Shown: piece after piece, positions 6,722 to 11,567 of the stretch
Layout of the letters: every line of letters starts with the position of its first letter
How positions within the stretch are numbered: position 1 is the first letter of the stretch
NCBI GenBank assembly: GCA_934378145.1
Contig: CAKXXW010000045.1
Location: 1 to 11,567 of the forward strand
Origin: an uncultured Eubacteriales bacterium
Lineage (GTDB): Bacteria; Bacillota; Clostridia; Oscillospirales; CAG-272
DNA: 11,567 nt
Direction: 5' to 3'
Program-made: the position numbers and the translations under genes
Notes under the pieces: generated by a model
What the model saw: only the letters and a program-made list of their open reading frames with translations
The model's database searches: none
Told to the model about the DNA's origin: nothing

Positions 6722-6755
6722 ATGAATCGAAATTTTATAAAAGGAGATGCCGAAA

Positions 6756-7685
6756 ATGCATAAAATAGGCGTACAGTCGGGCGGGATATTCTCGCTCGCA
6801 GATCATGAGAAGGGTTTTGCCACCCTTGCGGCGCACGGATTCGAGTGCGTCGACCTCAATGTCGACAACCTGCTCCCGAGCAAGACGGTCAAGGAGGGCG
6901 AGGTCGGCGGAATGTATGCGAAGTCGGTCGAAGAGCTGATCGAATACTTCACACCTCTCCGCGACTCGGCGAAAAAATACGGGATAAAGATAACACAGAT
7001 GCACGGACCCTTCCCGCTCTGGGTCAACGGACGCGACGAGGACATGAATCCCTTCGTGCTTGAGGCGACGAAGAAGGCGATCGCCGTCGCAGACTTCCTC
7101 GATTGCCGCAACATAGTCGTTCACCCCATAAATGCTCAGTATATTCTCTCGAAGGAGAAGGAAAAAGAGCTTAACTTCGCGCTTTACCGCGCACTTATGC
7201 CGACGGCAAAGAAGTACGGCGTCACGGTCTGCCTTGAGAACCTCTTCGCCGGCGTCAACGGCAGGAATGTCGAGGGTCCCTGCTCGGATGTCTCGGAAGC
7301 CTGCAACTACATCGACACTCTCAACGCCGAGGCGGGTGAGAAGGTCTTCGGCTTCTGCCTTGATATAGGTCACTCGAACCTCTACGGCAGAAACCTCAAG
7401 GAGTACATAATCGCTCTCGGAGACAGGCTCTCGATCCTTCACATCCACGACAACGACGGCGCGGGCGACCTTCATATGATCCCCTACTCCTATCTGCGCG
7501 GCAAGTCGACCTCTATCGACTGGAACGGCTTTGTCGCCGGACTACGCGCGATAAACTACAAGGGCGACCTCTGCTTTGAGACTTTCCGCGCGATGAGCGC
7601 CTACCCCGCCGACACACATCCGCAGGTGCTTGACCTTATCCACGCGATAGGTGTGCACTTCGTCAAAGAGCTGGAAGCCGAATGA
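6756..7685 (+). CDS. Sugar phosphate isomerase/epimerase-like TIM-barrel protein
   Basis: This encodes 309 residues of the xylose-isomerase-like TIM-barrel (AP endonuclease 2) superfamily, which includes sugar epimerases, IolE/IolI-type enzymes and hydroxypyruvate isomerases. Likely divalent-metal and catalytic residues are visible in order: H83 (QMHGPFP), H123 (VVHPIN), E161 (CLENLFAG), D203 and H206 (CLDIGHSN), H229 and H231 (LHIHDNDGAGDLH) and E275 (CFETF). The E-D-H-E set needed for a metal-dependent proton transfer is complete. The exact sugar substrate cannot be told. The ATG at 6756 is chosen because AGGAG ends 9 nt before it; an in-frame ATG at 6747 directly abuts that site and is too close. 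It is the first gene of a four-gene operon, and its stop overlaps the next start by 4 nt. Confidence 0.85.
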   Translation: MHKIGVQSGGIFSLADHEKGFATLAAHGFECVDLNVDNLLPSKTVKEGEVGGMYAKSVEELIEYFTPLRDSAKKYGIKITQMHGPFPLWVNGRDEDMNPFVLEATKKAIAVADFLDCRNIVVHPINAQYILSKEKEKELNFALYRALMPTAKKYGVTVCLENLFAGVNGRNVEGPCSDVSEACNYIDTLNAEAGEKVFGFCLDIGHSNLYGRNLKEYIIALGDRLSILHIHDNDGAGDLHMIPYSYLRGKSTSIDWNGFVAGLRAINYKGDLCFETFRAMSAYPADTHPQVLDLIHAIGVHFVKELEAE

Positions 7686-8332
7686 GTTCCCGTGCGGAGC
7701 TTCGGCTGATATACTCCGACGGCTCGGTAGCCGTCGCAGACAAGCCCTCGGGCGTCGATTCGGAAAAGGGGCTTCCGAAACTTGTTTCGGAAGCTCTTGC
7801 CGATTCGGGGCAAACGGGGGAAATATACACCGTCCACAGGCTCGACAGGATGACCTCGGGTCTTATTCTGCTTGCAAGGACGAAAAAGGCTGCCGCCGCT
7901 CTCTCGGCGTCTGTCGCCGCGGGGGAGCTTGACAAACGCTACATCGCCCTTGTCGGGGGCATCCCCGACCCGCCCGAGGGAGAGATGGAGGATCTTCTCT
8001 TCTTTGACAGGCGGCAGGGGCGCTCATACACGGTCAACCGCGAGAGAAAGGGAGTCAGGGCGGCGCGCCTTGCATACACTCTTCTTTCCGTCGACAAAGA
8101 AAAGGCAAGAAGCCTTGTGTCGGTAAAGCTCTTTACCGGCAGAACACATCAGATACGGGTACAGTTCGCATCACGCGGGATGCCCCTCTGCGGAGACAGG
8201 CGCTACGGCTCACGCGAGCCGCCCGACTCTTACCTGCTCCGTGCGGTATATCTTTCCTTCCCTCATCCGGATACGGGAAGGACGCTTGAATTTTCACTTG
8301 AGTATCCGGACGATATTAGTTTTTTTAATTGA
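7682..8332 (+). CDS. RluA-family RNA pseudouridine synthase
   Basis: This encodes 216 residues with the RluA-type catalytic motif HRLDRMTSG (52-60), D55 being the expected nucleophilic aspartate, and GRTHQIR (153-159), the conserved basic RNA-binding motif. It would convert specific uridines in rRNA or tRNA to pseudouridine. There is no S4 RNA-binding domain at the N-terminus; the protein begins almost at the catalytic domain, as in the short RluA/RluC-like subgroup. The RNA target cannot be named. Its ATG overlaps the TGA of the preceding gene (ATGA), which indicates translational coupling. The next gene starts 24 nt after its stop. No frameshift or missing residue was seen. Confidence 0.92.
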   Translation: MSSRAELRLIYSDGSVAVADKPSGVDSEKGLPKLVSEALADSGQTGEIYTVHRLDRMTSGLILLARTKKAAAALSASVAAGELDKRYIALVGGIPDPPEGEMEDLLFFDRRQGRSYTVNRERKGVRAARLAYTLLSVDKEKARSLVSVKLFTGRTHQIRVQFASRGMPLCGDRRYGSREPPDSYLLRAVYLSFPHPDTGRTLEFSLEYPDDISFFN

Positions 8333-8356
8333 ATTGAAAGGAATACTTTTTTACCC

Positions 8357-9343
8357 ATGTGGTTCGTTTTTGCACTGATAACAACGCTGAGCTGGGGCGC
8401 CGCCGACCTCTTTTATAAGAAGGGCGCGGACGAGGACGACAGGTACAGTCACCTGAAGACCGCCATGATGGTCGGTCTCGTGATGGGACTGCACGCGATC
8501 CTCACTCTCATTTTCGGAAATATAAACTACGATCCGATAAACCTTCTCGTCTACTTCCCCGTCTCACTGATGTATATTTCATCCATGGTCATAGGATATT
8601 TCGGACTGAAATATCTGGAGCTTTCGATAGCCTCCCCGATACAGAACGCATCGGGCGCCGTCGCTGCGATACTCTGCCTCGTATTTCTCAGGCAGATCCC
8701 CGACACGCTCTCGATCTTCGGTATCATCCTCATCTGCGGAGGAGTTTTCGCGCTCGGGATCCTCGAGAAGAAAAAGGACGATGAATATCTGAAGGAACAC
8801 GACAAAAAATACAAGATAGGCTTTGTGGCATTCCTTATGCCGCTGCTCTACTGCGTAATAGACGCGCTCGGGACATTCTTTGACGCCTTCTACCTTGACG
8901 ACGCGGCATCGACTCCGCTGAAAAATGTCACGGAGGAGACGCTCGAGGATGTGGCGAATGTCTCATACGAGCTGACCTTCCTCATCTGTGCCGTCGGGAT
9001 CTTCATCTTTATGCTGATAAAGAAGCAGAAGTTCTTCACCCGCTATCAGGGCTCAAGGCTCGGCGCGGCAACTCTTGAAACAGCGGGTCAGTTCACCTAT
9101 GTGAAGGCTATGTCGGGTCACGGCTCTGTCGCCGCACCGATGATAGGCTCCTACTGCATAGTTTCGATCCTTCTCTCAAGGATATTCCTCAAGGAAAAGC
9201 TCTCGGTATGGCAGTATATCACCGTCGCGGTCGTCGTCGGCGGAATAGTCCTGCTCGGAGTGGCGGAGGGCATCTCTTCGTCGGCTGAGGAAGCCGAAAC
9301 GCTTCTCGCCGGAATAAGGGCACTTTGCCTTTCAAGGGCATAA
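8357..9343 (+). CDS. DMT/EamA-type membrane transporter
   Basis: This encodes a 328-residue integral membrane protein with about ten hydrophobic segments: roughly 1-20, 36-55, 64-83, 97-113, 116-135, 153-173, 203-221, a weaker one near 235-250, 257-277 and 284-304. The repeated two-half layout, the first-helix WGAADLFYKKGA motif and the late ...IGSYCIVSILLSRIFLKEKL..W motif fit the drug/metabolite transporter superfamily (EamA). Substrate is unknown. A charged cytoplasmic-like loop (about 136-152) and an acidic loop (about 180-200) separate the halves. The ribosome site AAAGGAA lies about 14 nt before the ATG, a long spacing. It sits in an operon with a sugar-isomerase-like gene, which might hint at a sugar or related metabolite, but this is inference only. 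Confidence 0.85.
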   Translation: MWFVFALITTLSWGAADLFYKKGADEDDRYSHLKTAMMVGLVMGLHAILTLIFGNINYDPINLLVYFPVSLMYISSMVIGYFGLKYLELSIASPIQNASGAVAAILCLVFLRQIPDTLSIFGIILICGGVFALGILEKKKDDEYLKEHDKKYKIGFVAFLMPLLYCVIDALGTFFDAFYLDDAASTPLKNVTEETLEDVANVSYELTFLICAVGIFIFMLIKKQKFFTRYQGSRLGAATLETAGQFTYVKAMSGHGSVAAPMIGSYCIVSILLSRIFLKEKLSVWQYITVAVVVGGIVLLGVAEGISSSAEEAETLLAGIRALCLSRA

Positions 9344-9361
9344 ATACAGGAGGTCGTTCAA

Positions 9362-9928
9362 ATGTATGAAGATATAAGAAAACAGGCATCCGAGGCGGTA
9401 CGCGAGCTTTTCGAGATCACGAAGCCGGCGGACGGAGAGATCTTCGTCGTCGGATGTTCAAGCTCCGAAATAGTCGGAGAAAGGATAGGTCACGGCTCGA
9501 ACGAGGAGGTCGCAAGGGCGGTCTTTGAGGAGCTTTACCAGATCGCGAGGTGGCGCGGAGTCTACCTTGCGGCGCAGTGCTGCGAGCATCTCAACCGCGC
9601 GATAGTCCTCGAGCGCTCCTGCATGGAGAGATACGGCTTTGAAGAGGTCTGCGTAATGCCGCAGGTACACGCGGGCGGATCGTTCGCGACGGCTGCTTAC
9701 GAGCTTCTGCCGCACGCCGTAGTGGTCGAGAGCATAAAAGCTCACTGCGGGATGGACATAGGCGACACGCTCATCGGTATGCACCTGAAGCGGGTCGCAG
9801 TACCCGTCAGGATCAGTGTGAAGCGTATCGGCGAGGCAAATGTTGTCTGTGCGGGAACACGGCCGATGCTTATCGGCGGCGCGCGCGCCTGCTACCCGTC
9901 AACGGCAAAAGAGGCAAATCGCAGTTGA
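9362..9928 (+). CDS. DUF436 / UPF0340 family protein (YwlG-like)
   Basis: This encodes 188 residues that match the DUF436 (TIGR01440, Bacillus YwlG) family in length and in recalled motifs: VVGCSSSEIVGERIG near the N-terminus, LAAQCCEHLNRA in the middle, then PQVHAGGSFATAAYE, and a C-terminal RPMLIGGARA region. It appears cytosolic, with no signal or membrane segments. The biochemical function of the family is not known to me; the conserved Cys, His and Glu residues suggest an enzyme or a metal or ligand site. AGGAGGT lies 9 nt before the ATG, a strong site. It starts 18 nt after the transporter and is the last gene of the operon. A D-type hairpin (9955-9986) begins 26 nt after its stop. Confidence 0.88.
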   Translation: MYEDIRKQASEAVRELFEITKPADGEIFVVGCSSSEIVGERIGHGSNEEVARAVFEELYQIARWRGVYLAAQCCEHLNRAIVLERSCMERYGFEEVCVMPQVHAGGSFATAAYELLPHAVVVESIKAHCGMDIGDTLIGMHLKRVAVPVRISVKRIGEANVVCAGTRPMLIGGARACYPSTAKEANRS

Positions 9929-9950
9929 TTCACGAGACGGAGAATACGAA

Positions 9951-10003
9951 GGATGCGGGGGACTTTCTCGAAAGAAAGTCCCCCGCGCCCCCAAAGAACT
10001 TGC
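9951..10003 (-). repeat. Composite hairpin repeat, copy R5 (D part only)
   Basis: Only the D end is present. It has a perfect 14-bp hairpin at 9955-9986 (GCGGGGGACTTTCT / AGAAAGTCCCCCGC, loop CGAA), followed by GCCCCCAAAGAACTTGCT as in R4 read in reverse. B and C parts are missing, and a different set of palindromes follows directly. It lies downstream of the DUF436 stop with the D end toward the gene, as in the other copies. Confidence 0.8.
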
Positions 10004-10007
10004 TCAA

Positions 10008-10105
10008 ATGGTCTTGTAGGGGAGGATATCATCCTCCCAGCGGGTCGTACCCGCACCCCTGAATCGCGGTTTATGCGCCGAAGGGTGAGGTCATCACCCG
10101 GAGAT
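10008..10105. repeat. Short palindromic repeat cluster
   Basis: GTAGGGGAGGATATCATCC at 10016-10034 is the same element as 273-295. It is joined to GCGGGT/ACCCGC (10040-10054) and a block that runs on through GAATCGCGGTTTATG and GGGTGAGG. That block recurs at 4897-4960 with only a few changes. The same building blocks are therefore shuffled between islands. Confidence 0.7.
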
Positions 10106-10141
10106 TTTGCCCTTGTGCGGAAATGAAGTTCAACATTTATT

Positions 10142-10173
10142 AAAAAAGTCACCCCGAGTGGGGTGACTTTTTT
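10142..10173. terminator. Bidirectional intrinsic terminator
   Basis: AAAAAAGTCACCCC (10142-10155) pairs perfectly with GGGGTGACTTTTTT (10160-10173) around a GAGT loop. The GC-rich core is flanked by six A and six T, so it should terminate transcription from both sides. From the left it would end the DUF436 operon. From the right it would stop the leftward promoter at 10201-10229 after roughly 50 nt. Its last four T overlap the left arm of the inverted repeat. Confidence 0.85.
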
Positions 10174-10199
10174 CGTGGATGGGACGAATCTACGAAAAT
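10170..10199 (+). repeat. Left inverted-repeat arm of the putative switch (IRL)
   Basis: This 30-bp arm matches the right arm exactly in reverse complement. It is itself an imperfect palindrome: TTTTCGTGGAT (10170-10180), a 7-bp centre GGGACGA (10181-10187), and ATCTACGAAAA (10188-10198). The two half-sites agree at 10 of 11 positions. This is the form of a tyrosine-recombinase core site. Confidence 0.85.
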
Positions 10200-10200
10200 T

Positions 10201-10229
10201 ATTATAGCACAAAGGTGTCCGCTTGTCAA
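10201..10229 (-). promoter_or_regulatory. Consensus sigma-A promoter inside the inverted repeats, pointing left
   Basis: On the minus strand, TTGACA (10224-10229) and TATAAT (10201-10206) have a 17-nt spacer, a perfect consensus. The -10 box lies one base inside the left arm, and the predicted start (about 10194) lies within the arm. In this orientation the transcript meets the terminator at 10142-10173 and no gene follows. Confidence 0.85.
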
Positions 10230-10347
10230 TATGTATTTGAGAAATAATTTATTTTCGTAAGGCAACTGTGAACAAAGGCTCCGAATTAATGAAAAGTCCT
10301 TTTTACCTCCATATTTTCCTTTGAAAACGGGCATAAAATCCTTCCGG

Positions 10348-10377
10348 ATTTTCGTAGATTCGTCCCATCCACGAAAA
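10348..10377 (-). repeat. Right inverted-repeat arm of the putative switch (IRR)
   Basis: This is the exact reverse complement of 10170-10199, ending 65 nt before the prepilin ATG. A 19-nt imperfect direct repeat (GAAAACGGGC followed by a purine-varied ending) flanks it at 10323-10341 and 10373-10391. Confidence 0.85.
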
Positions 10378-10442
10378 CGGGCGTGAAAGCCTCTCTCGCG
10401 GGCGGGCGAAAAAATCAAAGAAGAAAAAGGAGAACCCCCAGA

Positions 10443-10973
10443 ATGAAGAAACTTAACAAAAAGGGCTTTACGATCGTAGAGCTTGTCATCGTCATCGCGG
10501 TCATCGCGATCCTTGCCGGTGTACTTATCCCTACCTTCGCGACAGTTGTAGATAAGGCTAACAAGAGTTCGGCAGAACAGCAGGCAAGAAACTTCTACAC
10601 GCTTCTTGAGGCTGCCACAGCCGCGCCGACGACATATAAAACATATACAATGAGTATGCAGAAGACAGGTCTTGTTGTCAAAAATAGCAGCAATGATAAT
10701 CTTACGCCGAATGAACTCCTTAATAAACTTCTCGGTGATGATATTGCAAAATATTATGGTGCAAATGTAAGTGTAAGTAATGTAGATAGCCTTAAGCAAA
10801 GTTCTCCGTGGACAATTGAAAAGGTTTACTTCCAGCCGAAGGGGAGCAAGTATTATGTAATAATCGACCTTGTTGCAGGTACTGTCGGCGAAGCGGTAAA
10901 GATCGATGACACAAACAAAATGCCTGCGAGCATCACACTGTCGAAATTTACGGAAGCCAACACCGGGAGTTGA
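10443..10973 (+). CDS. Type IV prepilin-like protein (class III signal, N-methylation site)
   Basis: This encodes 176 residues. The short basic leader MKKLNKKG is cut after G8 by prepilin peptidase. The mature protein starts F9-T-I-V-E13, with the conserved Glu at +5, followed by a long hydrophobic helix (about 11-31, LVIVIAVIAILAGVLIPTF). This is the type IV pilin / type II secretion pseudopilin signature. The rest (about 45-176) is a Lys, Asn, Ser and Thr-rich globular domain with no cysteine and no recognised fold. The ATG at 10443 is chosen because AAGGAG lies at 10427-10432; an in-frame ATG at 10383 lacks one. No assembly ATPase, platform or peptidase genes are nearby, so the machinery must be elsewhere. 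Bases about 10630-10870 are visibly more AT-rich than the other genes here. Expression probably depends on the invertible element upstream. Confidence 0.9.
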   Translation: MKKLNKKGFTIVELVIVIAVIAILAGVLIPTFATVVDKANKSSAEQQARNFYTLLEAATAAPTTYKTYTMSMQKTGLVVKNSSNDNLTPNELLNKLLGDDIAKYYGANVSVSNVDSLKQSSPWTIEKVYFQPKGSKYYVIIDLVAGTVGEAVKIDDTNKMPASITLSKFTEANTGS

Positions 10974-11048
10974 ATTGATAATATTTTAAGTGTGTAACCC
11001 CGCCTTTCAGGGGTTATGCCGCGGGTGTTTGTTGAGTTCATCCGCGGG
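10974..11048. other. Prepilin 3' untranslated region with small hairpins
   Basis: AACCCC (10996-11001) pairs with GGGGTT (11010-11015), and CCGCGG (11019-11024) with CCGCGG (11042-11047). No U-tract follows either, so these are probably structure in the 3' end ahead of the terminator at 11049. Confidence 0.4.
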
Positions 11049-11097
11049 CGCGGGAGACTTTATGCGAAAGCATGAGCCTCCCGCGTGTTTTGTTTTT
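11049..11097 (+). terminator. Intrinsic terminator of the prepilin gene, related to the D hairpin
   Basis: CGCGGGAG (11049-11056) pairs with CTCCCGCG (11078-11085). An inner ATGC/GCAT stem around GAAA continues it, and TGTTTTGTTTTT follows. It resembles the D hairpin of the composite repeat (GCGGG-GACTTT-CGAAAG in both), so it may be a diverged D part that has kept a terminator function. Confidence 0.75.
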
Positions 11098-11104
11098 GCC
11101 CTTT

Positions 11105-11146
11105 TACAGGTCGCTCACACCGTTAAACCGAACGCGCACAGAATGA
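11105..11146 (-). repeat. A-tail fragment of the composite repeat (R7)
   Basis: The run from TACAGGTCGCTCACACCGTT onward closely matches 4601-4641 beyond copy R3. With the D-like terminator just before it, this looks like a minus-oriented composite repeat that has lost its B and C parts. Confidence 0.55.
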
Positions 11147-11196
11147 TTTTTGATGGTGAACAACCTGTAAATTGAAGAACCGACTTGCGCGGACAA

Positions 11197-11367
11197 GAGG
11201 CTCCCTCCGGGAGGGAGCTGGCGCCGAAGGCGACTGAAGGAGACAGCGGTATTAAAGATTTGCGATTGTCAACGGTCTGCTTGCCTGTGCAAAGATATTA
11301 TCCCGCAGGCTCCCTCAGTCTTTCCTCCCTGCGGTCGGAAATCCAGCTCCCTCCCGGAGGGAGCCTC
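11197..11367. mobile_element. 171-bp element with 25-bp perfect terminal inverted repeats (MITE- or REP-doublet-like)
   Basis: GAGGCTCCCTCCGGGAGGG... at 11197-11221 is the exact reverse complement of 11343-11367. Each terminus is itself a palindrome (GCTCCCT / AGGGAGC). Inside the termini a second, imperfect match continues (GACTGAAGGAG against GACTGAGGGAG). There is no open reading frame of note inside, so it would be non-autonomous. No target-site duplication is evident at its edges. It could equally be two facing REP-type units bounding unique DNA. Confidence 0.65.
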
Positions 11368-11417
11368 GGTTTAGGCGGTCATCTTGCGATAGAAGTGAAG
11401 CTTTTCAAAAGGCAAAT

Positions 11418-11567
11418 GACCTGTAAGTGAGCGGCAATCTTAAAAACATTAGACCTGTCGGTGTACTTTGCCTTTAGGTCAAACGGTTTTTGCCCTTGTC
11501 TCGGGACAGAATTTTCCCCCGCGGGGGAAAATTCCGGTGGGTTTTTGAGAAAGGTCTGAAGAAAGGC
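11418..11567 (+). repeat. Composite hairpin repeat, copy R6 (A and B, cut by window end)
   Basis: Part A appears twice in diverged form (GACCTGTAAGTGAGCGG at 11419-11435, like R4; GACCTGTCGGTG at 11453-11464, like R2). Part B follows with a perfect 12-bp hairpin at about 11510-11535 (GAATTTTCCCCC / GGGGGAAAATTC). The following CCGGTGGGTTTTTGAGAA is identical to R2. Parts C and D are expected just beyond the window. Confidence 0.8.

Larger units (their letters stand above)
10170..10377. promoter_or_regulatory. Putative invertible promoter element (phase switch), OFF orientation
   Basis: A 148-bp segment (10200-10347) is bounded by 30-bp perfect inverted repeats. It contains one strong promoter, on the minus strand at its left end, firing away from the prepilin gene into a terminator. 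I found no comparable rightward promoter between 10200 and 10440. If the segment inverted, the promoter would map to about 10318-10346 with a start near 10353, giving the prepilin a leader of about 90 nt. This is the classic layout of an invertible fimbrial promoter. Inversion itself is inferred, and no recombinase gene is in the window. A miniature transposon with terminal repeats is the main alternative. Confidence 0.7.

Noticed and set aside
6747..6755. Upstream ATG of the TIM-barrel gene
   Set aside because: It directly abuts the AGGAG site, leaving no spacing. The ATG nine bases later is correctly placed.
10170..10377. Miniature transposon as the first explanation of the inverted repeats
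   Set aside because: It is not excluded, but there is no target duplication, the arms have internal 11-7-11 dyads, and a consensus promoter abutting one arm next to a terminator fits an invertible switch better.
10149..10799. 216-codon minus-strand frame over the switch and prepilin
   Set aside because: It runs through the terminator, both inverted-repeat arms and the antisense of a clear prepilin, and has no protein-like features.
1..11567. CRISPR array
   Set aside because: Repeats are palindromic, widely spaced and variable, with no regular repeat-spacer periodicity and no cas genes.

Overview
The window looks like chromosomal DNA from an anaerobic Clostridia (Firmicutes), probably an uncultured gut Oscillospirales-type lineage. 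The reasons are moderately GC-rich coding sequence, AGGAG-type ribosome binding sites, TTGACA-17-TATAAT promoters, an acetate kinase, a lone type IV prepilin, and intergenic regions packed with palindromic repeats. No rRNA, tRNA, CRISPR array or complete insertion sequence was seen. Lineage below class level is a guess.

Layout. 1-788 is a gene-free repeat island. 789-1397 (-) holds two small genes, a four-helix/sigma-region-4-like regulator and a Cys-rich zinc-ribbon protein. 1398-1709 is a control region with two consensus promoters that face each other. 1710-4315 (+) encodes a CI/LexA-like repressor (XRE HTH plus S24 peptidase) followed closely by an ABC-F ATPase. 4316-5380 is a second repeat island between convergent genes. 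5381-6589 (-) is acetate kinase. A divergent promoter region then serves a four-gene operon (6756-9928, +): a TIM-barrel sugar isomerase-like protein, an RluA-type pseudouridine synthase, a DMT/EamA transporter and a DUF436 (YwlG-like) protein. 9929-10442 carries repeats, a bidirectional terminator and a 208-bp segment bounded by 30-bp perfect inverted repeats. 10443-10973 (+) is a type IV prepilin. 10974-11567 is a repeat island running off the window.

The most interesting observation is upstream of the prepilin. The inverted-repeat-bounded segment carries a perfect sigma-A promoter that points away from the prepilin, straight into a terminator. Inverting the segment would place the same promoter about 90 nt upstream of the prepilin start. 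Each inverted repeat has the 11-7-11 layout of a tyrosine-recombinase site. This reads as a phase-variation switch captured in the OFF orientation.

Two other points stand out. First, the face-to-face promoters between the S24 repressor and the small-regulator operon resemble the lysogeny switches of phages 186 and P2. Second, a composite four-hairpin repeat occurs once at the 3' end of each transcription unit that can be checked, always with the same end toward the stop codon, and its stems co-vary between copies.
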